Shown here: piece after piece, positions 10,220 to 19,258 of the stretch
Position numbering within the stretch: the first letter of the stretch is position 1
Layout: every line of letters starts with the position of its first letter
Origin: Paraneptunicella aestuarii
GTDB taxonomy: Bacteria; Pseudomonadota; Gammaproteobacteria; Enterobacterales; Alteromonadaceae
DNA length: 64,000 nucleotides
Assembly (NCBI RefSeq): GCF_019900845.1
Contig: NZ_CP074570.1
Coordinates: forward strand, 1,550,001-1,614,000
Direction: 5' to 3'
The notes under the pieces: model-generated
Told to the model about the DNA's origin: nothing
Seen by the model: only the letters and a program-made list of their open reading frames with translations
Databases searched by the model: none
Program-made: the position numbers and the translations under genes

Positions 10220-10855
10220 ATGATGATGTCTTACCGTCTGTACGAGGTGCGAAATAAACAATCTGGAATTGGAATGATCGAGGTACTGGTTACCTTGGTC
10301 ATTCTTTCTATTGGTTTATTGGGCGTGGCGTCATTGCAATTTATTGGCACATTTGCCAATGCTGATGCCTTAAGCCGTTCGCAGGCTGTAATGGTAGCCC
10401 AGCAGATGAGTGAGAGGCTTCGAGCCAACGCAGTGTTGTCAGCGGCGAGCAATGGAATGGTGGTTGATAATGGTTATTTTGACGATTCTATCTATAACTT
10501 TGAAAACCTTTCCTGTGGTAGTAGCGCATCCAATTTTGTTTGCCATTGTTTAAGCCATCCGCCCAGTATTCCTGATTGCCGTAATAATCAATGTACAGCG
10601 GCTCAGTTTGCCATTTTTGATGCTTATGAAGTGAGCTGCTCTGTGGCAAGCGCTAACCCTAATATCAGAATAGACGTGAACTGTGCTGACAATAATATTC
10701 TGGATGCGGATACCTGCAGTGCGGGTTCAATACACAGCATTATTTTGAAATGGCCAGTTCAAAATTGGCAAAACATTGAGCGTGTATTAAATCCTGAATG
10801 TAATGAGGGAGAGCTCAGCCCCCATGACTGCGTTGTGTTGGATGTTACTTTATGA
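10220..10855 (+). CDS. pilV: Type IV pilus minor pilin PilV
   Basis: PilV-type minor pilin, part of the priming complex that starts type IV pilus assembly in the inner membrane. The 211-residue protein has a short basic leader and the prepilin cleavage site SG/IGMIEVLVTL, with Glu at +5, followed by a hydrophobic helix (VILSIGLLGVASLQ) typical of PilV. The C-terminal half is Cys-rich and variable. Three consecutive ATG codons begin the frame; the first is used here. It overlaps pilW by 4 nt (ATGA), the first of several couplings in the pilVWX group. Confidence 0.9.
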   Translation: MMMSYRLYEVRNKQSGIGMIEVLVTLVILSIGLLGVASLQFIGTFANADALSRSQAVMVAQQMSERLRANAVLSAASNGMVVDNGYFDDSIYNFENLSCGSSASNFVCHCLSHPPSIPDCRNNQCTAAQFAIFDAYEVSCSVASANPNIRIDVNCADNNILDADTCSAGSIHSIILKWPVQNWQNIERVLNPECNEGELSPHDCVVLDVTL

Positions 10856-11736
10856 GGCGTTTTGGTCGAACACTACCTTCCATGCATCAGCAAGGATTCA
10901 CCATTGTCGAGTTGATGATCTCACTCACGATGGGGTTGCTTATTTCTGCCGCAGTGGTGCAAATGATGGCAAGTAATCAGGTAACCGATAGATTGAATCG
11001 GGCATTGGCATCAAGTCAGGAAAGTGGGCGTTTTATTATCAATCGATTACGTTCCGATTTATTAATGACAGGGCGCTATGACCCGATGGATCCAAATTTA
11101 AATACCTTGGTTGATATTGCCGATGAATCCGCTTTTGTGCAAAACCATCCTGTGGTTATTCCGAACGATTTCGTTAATAACCTGGGATTAGGCTCGGTTC
11201 AGGCCATTAACGGTGGTAATGACACCTTGGTGGTGGGTATGCAAGGGGTACGTGATTGTCGGGGTTACAAGTTAGGGTATCTGGACAATGAAGAGTTTTA
11301 CGTGGTCAATGAATATTTCGTTGAAGACAACAAGCTGAAATGCCGGGGCTTTGATGGGCGAGTGTTAAGAGGGCAAAAAGTTGCAGCCGGAAATAATGGT
11401 GATGCGGCATTTACCTTGTTAGACAACGTGCTCAATTTTCAAGTGCTGTACGGGATAAGTGCTAATGCGGGCACAAATGACAATACAGGGAGACCGATAA
11501 ACTATGTTACTGCCGATCAACTTTCAGCAGAACGTGTTTTAGGAAGTCATGTTGTGGCGATCCGTATTGCATTGGTTGTTGAAGGGGATGGTGAAGCCTT
11601 TATCGATCCGGTTCCTTCATTCAAGTTGCTGAACGAACCTGTTTATACCCCACCGGGGCACAGTTTGTACAAGATGTATGAAACAACCGTGACCCTTCGG
11701 AATATGAAGAATTTTGTGAGAGCTAGAAAGACATGA
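10852..11736 (+). CDS. pilW: Type IV pilus minor pilin PilW
   Basis: PilW-family prepilin of 294 residues. The class III leader ends QQG/FTIVELMISLTMGLLISAAVVQMM, with Glu5 of the mature form conserved. The rest is a large pseudopilin head domain of the PilW type. It follows pilV with a 4-nt overlap and overlaps pilX by 4 nt. With PilV, PilX, PilE and PilY1 it probably forms the tip complex of the pilus. Confidence 0.93.
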   Translation: MRRFGRTLPSMHQQGFTIVELMISLTMGLLISAAVVQMMASNQVTDRLNRALASSQESGRFIINRLRSDLLMTGRYDPMDPNLNTLVDIADESAFVQNHPVVIPNDFVNNLGLGSVQAINGGNDTLVVGMQGVRDCRGYKLGYLDNEEFYVVNEYFVEDNKLKCRGFDGRVLRGQKVAAGNNGDAAFTLLDNVLNFQVLYGISANAGTNDNTGRPINYVTADQLSAERVLGSHVVAIRIALVVEGDGEAFIDPVPSFKLLNEPVYTPPGHSLYKMYETTVTLRNMKNFVRARKT

Positions 11737-12299
11737 AGCAACAAGGTTTGGTTTTGGTTTTTTCTCTGCTGGTATTACTCAGCCTTACCATTTTAGGGGT
11801 AACGTCAGTCACCAGTGGGTTATTACAAAGTAAAATGGCAAGCAGTCTGGAAACACAATCTTTGGCATTTGATGCTGCCGAAGCCGCTATTTCCGGAGTG
11901 GTGTTTGAATCAGAAGATCAGGTTGTGTTAACCACTGCTGCATTAACCGACCCTTTGTCGGAAGCCCGCCAGCTGAATGCCATTGATTTAACCAATCAGA
12001 ATCTCAGTTGTTTCGACACTATTAATTGGGTTGATAGACAAATTACAGAAGCGGGTTTGACGAGCGGTGTACGACAAGTAGTGGCGGGGGATTATAACAG
12101 CAATCCGAGTGTTGCCAGTTGGTCAAAAACGGCCTTTGTTCGCGAACAATCCTGTTTGGGATCCAGCAATGTGATTTCTGGTAGCAGTATCAGTTGCCAT
12201 GTATTCCTGATTCGAGGTTGCGGACAGTTGGCAACGTCAAGTTATGCGGTGGCAAATACCTTAACTGCCGCCGTGTTTGCCCCTGCTTCGAGCAATTAA
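11733..12299 (+). CDS. pilX: Type IV pilus assembly protein PilX
   Basis: Protein of 188 residues with a PilX N-terminal domain: MKQQGLVLVFSLLVLLSLTI followed by LQSKMASSLETQSLAFDAAEAAISG. As is usual for PilX, the canonical Glu5 is missing and the leader is short. Position between pilW (4-nt overlap) and pilY1 (17-nt gap) supports the assignment. Likely a minor pilin in the PilY1-containing priming complex. Confidence 0.9.
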   Translation: MKQQGLVLVFSLLVLLSLTILGVTSVTSGLLQSKMASSLETQSLAFDAAEAAISGVVFESEDQVVLTTAALTDPLSEARQLNAIDLTNQNLSCFDTINWVDRQITEAGLTSGVRQVVAGDYNSNPSVASWSKTAFVREQSCLGSSNVISGSSISCHVFLIRGCGQLATSSYAVANTLTAAVFAPASSN

Positions 12300-12316
12300 T
12301 CTGGAGGTTTATAGAT

Positions 12317-15300
12317 ATGTTAATCAAAGGGTTAATTGTCAAAAGGTTTATAGTTAAACGGTTAGTCGTCAGTGCCTCTGCTGCATTATTGTCAGCCATG
12401 ACTGCGGTGTCTGTGTGGGCCGATGATCTTGAAATATATCTGGGGACGGCTGGGCAGCAAGTGACTTATGATCCGAATGTGCTGTTTATAATGGATACAT
12501 CAGGAAGTATGACAGACAAGGATGGTGGAACCGAGTCACGCATGTTGCGGGTACAGAATGCGTTAAAAGAAGTATTGGGTTCAGCCACAAACGTTAATGC
12601 TGGATTGATGCGCTTCTCTGATTATGGTGGCCCTGTGCTTTACCCTATCAGACCTATTGATGATCCTGTGGTACCTGAATTGGTAGTGAGCGTTAGCCAA
12701 TCCAGCGACGATGCACATGAAGTTTCCGGTGTGGTGACTCTGGATGCGAATTCTTTGGTGTTATCTCAGGGAACCAACACGGTAACATCAGGGTTTCGTT
12801 TTCAGAACGTTAATATTCCTCAAGGCGCGACTATATCCTCGGCTTCTTTGAAGTTTGTTTCTGATGCTAACAATATTCCTGTTACGACGATGCAAATTAG
12901 TGGTGAGTTGACGACTAACTCAGCCACTTTTGATACTACTGCCAGTAACATTTCTAATCGTACACTGACCACAAATAATGTGCTTTGGAATACGGCTAAC
13001 GAGTTTCCTAATGTTGACGAACAAATATCAACGCCAGATTTAACGGCGGTGCTGCAAGAAATTGTTGATCAACCCGGCTGGTGTGGTGGTAATGCTGCCA
13101 GCTTTATTATCTCTTCATCCAGTGCTGATCCCGCAAGTGGCAGGCTTGCCGAAGCGATTGATAGCGGGAACGGAAAGGCACCTCAATTGGTCATTGAGTA
13201 TGACCATTTAACGGCAACGGGTTGTATTCAAGGGGAATTGGCTTATCAGGTTGCATCTGAGTCAAACAACGCGGAAGAAACCACTAACGGTTATCAGTCG
13301 ACAGGTAGTGAGCTCACTTTTAACCCAAGTTACAACAGCTATATTGGGATGCGATTTAACAATGTGGGCATTCCTCAGGGAGCCACTATTTTGGATGCCT
13401 ATGTTGAATTTACGGCATATCAAAATAGAACCGGAAGTGGCGCCTCATTTGTGATCAGTGCCGCCAATGAAGCTGATCCGGGAGACTTCTCTTCTTATCC
13501 ACGTTATTTGTTAAAAAACAAAGCCAAAACTTCTTCCGTGACATGGAGCAATATTCCCGCATGGTACAAAAATAGTAAGTACCAAAGTCCGCCAATTACT
13601 ACCGTGATACAAGAGGTGGTTAATCGAGGTGATTGGGCTGCCAATAACAATATGATGATTATTGTGTCTTCCATGGCGGGTAATCGTGGAGCCTACTCCT
13701 ATAAAGGTAAGCCTTCAGGGGCACCAAGGTTGATCATTCGTTATCAGGGCAATGCTACGCCAAATTCTATCGCGACAGTACGTTCTCATTTAATTAATAA
13801 GGTGGATGAGTTAAGTGCCAGTGGTTATACCCCTATAGTCGATACCTTGTATGAGGCTGCCAGTTACTATGGTGGTTTACCTGTGTATTACGGATTGACC
13901 AGGGGGAATTCAACCGTAAGCAGTACGGTTCGACGTAACACTCGGGTTAGTCATCGTCTGTCTTATACAGGTTTGGATTCCGTATTACCGAGTGGTTGTA
14001 CCGAAGATAATCTCAGCGACTACGATTGTATCAATGAATATATACCTACAGGCGCAGTCTATAATTCGCCTATCACCGATCTTCAGTGCCAAACCAATAA
14101 CCATATAGTGCTACTGTCAGACGGTGAAGCCAATAACAATCACAGCGTTGACGAAATCGAAGCGCTATTGGGGGCATTTTGTTCCGGTAGTGGCGGCGAA
14201 AAGTGTGGATTGGATTTGGTACGCAATATTTCTGAATCTGATGAATCAAAAATCAATACTCGGGTTACAACTCATACGATTGGCTTTGCGGCCAATGCAA
14301 CAGCGAATAACTTCTTGAATCAGTTGGCATTACAGAGTGGTGGCGGTTTTTACACTGCGGATAATAGTGATGACCTGGTGACGGCTTTCCAAACCATTAT
14401 CAAGAATGTAAAAGATGTCAATGCAACCTTCGTTTCTCCCGGTGTCGCTGTTAACCAGTTGAACCGCTTAACCCACAAGGATGAGCTGTACTTCGCATTA
14501 TTTAAGCCCGCAGAAGGTACGATGTGGCCGGGCAATCTGAAAAAGTACCGTCTGGATAGTGACGTTGTCAGAGATAAAAATGGTGCGCCTGCGGTGAATG
14601 ATAACACCGGCTTTTTTGATGAGAATGCACATAGTTACTGGTCTGTCTTGGCGGATGGAAACGATGTGAGAAGAGGGGGCGCAGCGAATACGCTGGATTT
14701 GGTGCGCAACATCTACTTCTTTGAAGGAACCGGAGGTATCGTTTCTACTGCCAATAAAGTATCTGAAGATAACACCAATATTACTGCGCTGGATTTAGCT
14801 GTCGCCTCAGAAGCTGATCCTGCAGCAACTCGCGAAGCCGTATTGAAGTGGGCGCGAGGGGTGGATGTTTTGGATGATGATGGAGACGGTTCGACTACCG
14901 ATGTGCGTTTACAAATGGGGGATCCCATTCATTCACAGCCGGTTATTGTTAATTATTCTGATACTGACAGCGCGGTATTGGTGGCAACCAATCATGGATT
15001 CTTGCACTCCATCGATCCTGACACCGGTGAAGAGAACTTTGCGGTGATCCCCAAGGAGCTGATGGCAAATCTGTATGATATTTATCAGGATAATTCCAGT
15101 TTTAACCATATTTATGGCCTTGATGGCGATATGGTATTGCGTGACACCGGAACCAGTAAATACCTCTATTTGGGTATGCGCCGTGGCGGTAATAATTACT
15201 ACGTGTTTGATATTACAAGTAAAACCTCTCCAAGCGTTGCCTTTATCATCGATGGAGGTAGTACAGGATTTGAAAAACTGGGACAAACCTGGTCAAGACC

Positions 15301-16414
15301 CACCTTAACCAAAGTCAAAATTGGAACTGCGGTGAAAGACGTCATGATTTTTGGTGGCGGTTATGATGAAAATCAGGATAGTAAGGAAACTCGTACACCT
15401 GATGTGGTGGGTAACGCGGTGTACATGGTTGACGCTAATACCGGTGCTCTTTTGTGGAGTGCCAGCAATGCCGATGCGACTCTGAATTTAGCGGATATGA
15501 AATATAGTATTCCTGCTCGTATATCCATAATTGACAGGGATCATGATGGTATTGCAGATCACATGTACGTTGTTGATACCGGAGGACAAGTATTCCGGTT
15601 GGATATTCACAACGGTGAGAGTGGGGCTGACTTGGTGACAGGCGCTCTTTTGGCAACTTTCTCTTCTGATGGCTCTGCTGCTGATAACCGCCGCTTTTAT
15701 TATGCTCCCGATGTATCAGAGATTAGCCTGGCAGAAGAGCATTATTATGCCGTTGCTGTGGGTAGTGGATATCGTGCGCACCCTTTGAACACGGTTATTC
15801 AGGATTATTTCTATATGATAAAAGACAAGGGCGTTTTTGAGTTTGATGTTGACGGAAACTATACCTTCCCTGCTGTGCCATATACCGCAGCTGATCTGTA
15901 TGACGCCACTCAGCATTTGCTGACTTCCAGTGATGACAACCAAAGAGAAATAGAAGCCAGCACTTTTGCGGAGAAGAAAGGCTGGATGATTCAATTGGCA
16001 ACGGGCGGTGAGAAAGTATTGGCATCGCCATTAATATTGAATTATCGCTTGTTCTTTACCACCTATTTGCCTGCCACACTGAGTACAAGCCAATGTGCAC
16101 CTCCTACCGGAACCAGTCGAGCCTATCTGGTTGAATTGGTAAACGGCAATGCAGTAACAGATCTGAATAAGAACGGTATTAAGGAGCATGTTGACAGATA
16201 TGCAGATTTAAAGCAGACGGGGATTGCGCCAGAGACTAAAATACTGGTAGAAGATATGGTTAAACCCGTTGTATGTTTAGGTACTGAGTGTACCGAAATT
16301 GTCGATGATGGTGATGAATGCGGTTCCGCATTTGAGTGTCTGGCAGAAAATATCTATGGTCGATATGAAAGATTACAACGCAGTAGTTGGCAGACAGAAA
16401 ATGAACGTCAGTAA
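12317..16414 (+). CDS. pilY1: Type IV pilus tip adhesin/assembly factor PilY1, vWA domain interrupted
   Basis: PilY1 caps the pilus, promotes extension and acts in adhesion and surface sensing. ATG 12317 follows a TGGAGG ribosome-binding site; the longer frame from 12194 would run through pilX and is rejected. The 1365-residue product begins with a signal peptide ending VSVWA. A vWA-like MIDAS motif DTSGSM is near residue 60, but the next vWA landmark, LLSDGEAN, is near residue 600. Between them (about 135-480) are two similar beta-rich repeats sharing NIPQGATI.. and GIPQGATI.. segments and a closing LVIEYD/LIIRYQ strand. The C-terminal Neisseria PilC-type propeller begins near 865 and holds the calcium-type loop DRDHDGIAD near 1073, matching the known PilY1 site. 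Gap to pilE is 22 nt. Confidence 0.93.
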   Translation: MLIKGLIVKRFIVKRLVVSASAALLSAMTAVSVWADDLEIYLGTAGQQVTYDPNVLFIMDTSGSMTDKDGGTESRMLRVQNALKEVLGSATNVNAGLMRFSDYGGPVLYPIRPIDDPVVPELVVSVSQSSDDAHEVSGVVTLDANSLVLSQGTNTVTSGFRFQNVNIPQGATISSASLKFVSDANNIPVTTMQISGELTTNSATFDTTASNISNRTLTTNNVLWNTANEFPNVDEQISTPDLTAVLQEIVDQPGWCGGNAASFIISSSSADPASGRLAEAIDSGNGKAPQLVIEYDHLTATGCIQGELAYQVASESNNAEETTNGYQSTGSELTFNPSYNSYIGMRFNNVGIPQGATILDAYVEFTAYQNRTGSGASFVISAANEADPGDFSSYPRYLLKNKAKTSSVTWSNIPAWYKNSKYQSPPITTVIQEVVNRGDWAANNNMMIIVSSMAGNRGAYSYKGKPSGAPRLIIRYQGNATPNSIATVRSHLINKVDELSASGYTPIVDTLYEAASYYGGLPVYYGLTRGNSTVSSTVRRNTRVSHRLSYTGLDSVLPSGCTEDNLSDYDCINEYIPTGAVYNSPITDLQCQTNNHIVLLSDGEANNNHSVDEIEALLGAFCSGSGGEKCGLDLVRNISESDESKINTRVTTHTIGFAANATANNFLNQLALQSGGGFYTADNSDDLVTAFQTIIKNVKDVNATFVSPGVAVNQLNRLTHKDELYFALFKPAEGTMWPGNLKKYRLDSDVVRDKNGAPAVNDNTGFFDENAHSYWSVLADGNDVRRGGAANTLDLVRNIYFFEGTGGIVSTANKVSEDNTNITALDLAVASEADPAATREAVLKWARGVDVLDDDGDGSTTDVRLQMGDPIHSQPVIVNYSDTDSAVLVATNHGFLHSIDPDTGEENFAVIPKELMANLYDIYQDNSSFNHIYGLDGDMVLRDTGTSKYLYLGMRRGGNNYYVFDITSKTSPSVAFIIDGGSTGFEKLGQTWSRPTLTKVKIGTAVKDVMIFGGGYDENQDSKETRTPDVVGNAVYMVDANTGALLWSASNADATLNLADMKYSIPARISIIDRDHDGIADHMYVVDTGGQVFRLDIHNGESGADLVTGALLATFSSDGSAADNRRFYYAPDVSEISLAEEHYYAVAVGSGYRAHPLNTVIQDYFYMIKDKGVFEFDVDGNYTFPAVPYTAADLYDATQHLLTSSDDNQREIEASTFAEKKGWMIQLATGGEKVLASPLILNYRLFFTTYLPATLSTSQCAPPTGTSRAYLVELVNGNAVTDLNKNGIKEHVDRYADLKQTGIAPETKILVEDMVKPVVCLGTECTEIVDDGDECGSAFECLAENIYGRYERLQRSSWQTENERQ

Positions 16415-16436
16415 GGCAATAAAAAAGGAAGCGGCA

Positions 16437-16916
16437 ATGCCAAAGCCTGGATCATCTAAATTTATGCAAGGATATTCTTTAATGGAATTGATGATTGCTG
16501 TGGCGATTGTTGGCTTGTTGGCGAGCATTGCTTATCCAGGTTATACCAATTTTCTGGTCGCCAGCAATCGCAGTGCAGGACAAGCGGATCTTATGGCATT
16601 AGCCGCAGCGATGGAGCGTCATAAAGCTTCTGTCTTTACTTATCGTGGTGCGGCTTCTGGAGGCGGTGACACTGGCGCACCTGGTATTTTTCAAACCTAC
16701 TCACCTTCTTCCGAACCTGAAGCCAATAAAAAGTACGACTTAACTATTAGCACTGTGTCAGCAAATGGCATCAGCTATGTAATAAGAGCTGTGCCCGTTG
16801 GTAGCTCCATTCAGTCCGGTGATGGAGATCTTTATTACTTCAGTGATGGGCGTAAAGCCTGGGATCAGAATGGCGATGGTACGCTGTCTATCGCTGAGTA
16901 TTGCTGGAGCTGCTAA
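16437..16916 (+). CDS. pilE: Type IV pilin PilE (minor pilin)
   Basis: Type IV pilin of 159 residues with the cleavage motif MQG/YSLMELMIAVAIVGLLAS and the IAYPGY segment of PilE-type pilins. ATG 16437 is chosen because AAGGAAG lies just upstream; the frame is open to 16299 inside pilY1. The C-terminal region ends with an EF-hand-like DQNGDGTLSIAEYC stretch, unusual for PilE. Last gene of pilVWXY1E, same order as the Pseudomonas minor pilin operon. Confidence 0.9.
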   Translation: MPKPGSSKFMQGYSLMELMIAVAIVGLLASIAYPGYTNFLVASNRSAGQADLMALAAAMERHKASVFTYRGAASGGGDTGAPGIFQTYSPSSEPEANKKYDLTISTVSANGISYVIRAVPVGSSIQSGDGDLYYFSDGRKAWDQNGDGTLSIAEYCWSC

Positions 16917-16961
16917 TTGATCCTTTGACTTGTTTCGGCGATATCTATGTTTCCAGATGTA

Positions 16962-16999
16962 AGCGGAAGTGGTGAGTTTCATTTTTCCGCTCTATTTTT
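16962..16999 (+). terminator. Possible terminator after pilE
   Basis: AGCGGAA (16962-16968) pairs with TTCCGCT (16985-16991) and is followed by ATTTTTC. The 16-nt loop makes it weak. It lies in the 219-nt gap between the convergent pilE and fimT-like genes, which holds nothing else recognisable. Confidence 0.4.
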
Positions 17000-17135
17000 C
17001 AGTTCTATTTTTTCTCCTCATTTTTCACAGCTCTGAGTTGATTTTCACTTTGGCATCGCATGGTGTTACAAGCTGCTGGAGAATACTGCCCATACGCACT
17101 TTGGTGCCTTAAGAGGGAGGAGACCATATATGGGG

Positions 17136-17744
17136 TTAAATACAAATCAGCGCTGAACCCGAGTTGTCTTCGTGAATACCATCATTGTTGGTATCCTGAC
17201 TCATTTTCACTCTTCCCTGTAAGCTTATAGTTAAAGCGCGAGCAAATTTGGCATCATGGCTTTCGTGGCAAAGAAGCAGTGTACTGGGGGAGGCGACAGC
17301 GCCATTACCTTGAAAACTGATACTCCCAATTGGCCCTGATAAATCATAACCGTCAATAATGATGCCTGAACCTGCCTGAATTTCTTCATCAGCACTACGT
17401 TGACCATTACCATCCAGATCCAGAAATACCATCTTGGGATTATTCCAATCAACGCTACAGCTTGTGAAGTTTGTGGTAGGGCACATTACTGTTGTTGCTT
17501 GCTCATTTATGGCTATGTGGCGAGCGGTTTGTACAACAGCACTGATTTCATTGATTTGGCCTATGATTCGGTTCTGGATCAGAATGTCTCTTACCATCGG
17601 CCCAACCGAGGTAATTAATATTCCGGAGATCGCCAAACCTATCATTAATTCAATGAGACTGACTCCCTGTTGCGCGCTAAGGCTTTTTATCAATAATTTA
17701 CCGCGCGTTAATTTACTGAATTCCCTGAAAATTTGCTTATGCAT
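17136..17744 (-). CDS. fimT: GspH/FimT-type pseudopilin
   Basis: Prepilin-like protein of 202 residues. The leader ends AQQG/VSLIELMIGLAISGILITSVGP, and the FimT/GspH domain follows with PTTNFTSCSVDWNNPKMVFLD-type strands. Start ATG 17744 has TAGGT six bases upstream; the open frame extends to 17975 but would overlap glnB and adds non-pilin sequence. It faces the pilVWXY1E operon from the other strand. FimU/FimT genes normally head that operon, so this may be its displaced minor pilin. FimT versus FimU versus a type II secretion GspH cannot be settled, but pil context favours FimT/FimU. Confidence 0.82.
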   Translation of the reverse strand: MHKQIFREFSKLTRGKLLIKSLSAQQGVSLIELMIGLAISGILITSVGPMVRDILIQNRIIGQINEISAVVQTARHIAINEQATTVMCPTTNFTSCSVDWNNPKMVFLDLDGNGQRSADEEIQAGSGIIIDGYDLSGPIGSISFQGNGAVASPSTLLLCHESHDAKFARALTISLQGRVKMSQDTNNDGIHEDNSGSALICI

Positions 17745-17874
17745 AATGTACCTACAAATTGCCACTCTATTGATTCTAGCTTTTTTTTCTAAACACTGGG
17801 TATATTGGAATGCATAATGGTAGCGAAGTGGATACACTTGCGTTTTTAATATGTTGTGCATGAACTGAGTTTGA

Positions 17875-18225
<351 letters not shown>

Positions 18226-18349
18226 TAGCAAACTTATGTGCTTGGTGAAAAATATCACACTCTTTGCTTCTTAATACGTGCGCTATTTGTACAAAGTGCT
18301 CAATGTATCGGCAAACAACCGGTTTATCACAAAAAAATCATAAATCGGC

Positions 18350-18377
18350 TTGCGTGATGCCAGCTCCTATGTATAAT
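18350..18377 (+). promoter_or_regulatory. Sigma-70 promoter of the tRNA-fMet/rimP operon
   Basis: TTGCGT (18350-18355) and a perfect TATAAT (18372-18377) are separated by 16 bp, with the tRNA beginning about 40 nt beyond. GC-rich bases follow the -10 (ACGCACC), as is common at stable RNA promoters. Confidence 0.7.
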
Positions 18378-18423
18378 ACGCACCACATTGAGGCGAGGCA
18401 GCTCGCTACAATACGAGATCAGA

Positions 18424-18500
<77 letters not shown>

Positions 18501-18604
18501 ATTTAGAATCAATGTAAAGCAGATTGATTGTTAAATTAAGTGGACTCTACCAAAAGGATAGCTAAAATAGTTAATGGATGAACTGTAAAGAATTGAGTCC
18601 AGAC

Positions 18605-18631
18605 AAAAGCCCCGCATGCACGGGGCTTTTT
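18605..18631 (+). terminator. Rho-independent terminator after tRNA-fMet
   Basis: AAAAGCCCCG, loop CATGCA, CGGGGCTTTTT: a perfect 10-bp stem ending in T residues. It lies about 105 nt beyond the tRNA and 120 nt before rimP, so readthrough or a second promoter must serve rimP-nusA-infB. Confidence 0.85.
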
Positions 18632-18712
18632 GTTATTCCAAATTTGCACTTTAAGCACCTAACTTATTGTCTTATATGCAAATTTAAGTTACGGATAAAG
18701 CGGTAATAATCT

Positions 18713-18732
18713 GGGCTGTAAGCCCTTTTTTT
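18713..18732 (+). terminator. Short hairpin with T-run just before rimP (possible attenuator)
   Basis: GGGCT, loop GTA, AGCCC, then seven T residues, ending 17 nt before the rimP start. The 5-bp stem is short but GC-rich. It could attenuate the operon in the leader, where NusA (encoded downstream) is known to act at terminators; that feedback link is inference. Confidence 0.45.
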
Positions 18733-18749
18733 ATTTTTGGAGCTTGGCT

Positions 18750-19208
18750 TTGTCAAAATTTGACGAAAAGTTGACCGAAATGTTGACCCCGGCGGTTGAA
18801 GCGTTGGGCTTTGAATTGTTGGGTATTGAATTTGTCAGGGCGGGTAAGCATTCGACGTTACGCTTATTTATTGATGGCCCTAATGGTATCACTGTTGATG
18901 ACTGTGCTGATGTCAGCCATCAGGTGAGCGCCGTATTGGACGTTGAAGATCCCATTACTACTGAATATAACCTGGAAGTGTCTTCACCTGGTATGGATAG
19001 ACCATTATTCAAGGAGCAGCATTACCAGGCTATTGTCGGACAGGAAGCAGCTATTCGCTTGCGTGTTCCTATGGGCAATAGACGTAATTTTAAGGGAGAA
19101 ATACTGGCCGTTGAGAACGGAATTGTAAAAATTCAGGTTGACGGTGAAGTATTTGAACTCGTTTTCAGCAATATCGAAAAAGGCAATTTGGTTCCACGCT
19201 TTGAATAA
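18750..19208 (+). CDS. rimP: Ribosome maturation factor RimP
   Basis: RimP assists assembly of the 30S subunit. The 152-residue product shows [22 protein letters not shown], the [20 protein letters not shown] segment and [10 protein letters not shown], all conserved in the family. Two in-frame TTG codons are possible starts, 18744 and 18750. TGGAG at 18737-18741 gives correct spacing to 18750 ([10 protein letters not shown]), the one chosen. No ATG is available. First protein gene of rimP-nusA-infB. Confidence 0.95.
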   Translation: MSKFDEKLTEMLTPAVEALGFELLGIEFVRAGKHSTLRLFIDGPNGITVDDCADVSHQVSAVLDVEDPITTEYNLEVSSPGMDRPLFKEQHYQAIVGQEAAIRLRVPMGNRRNFKGEILAVENGIVKIQVDGEVFELVFSNIEKGNLVPRFE

Positions 19209-19258
19209 AGTGTTGGGTATTAATGTCACCAGAAAATACTGAGTGAGGCGACAGGACA

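Noticed and set aside
12194..12316. PilY1 start at 12194 inside pilX
   Set aside because: Overlaps pilX by over 100 nt; ATG 12317 has a good ribosome-binding site and begins a clear signal peptide.
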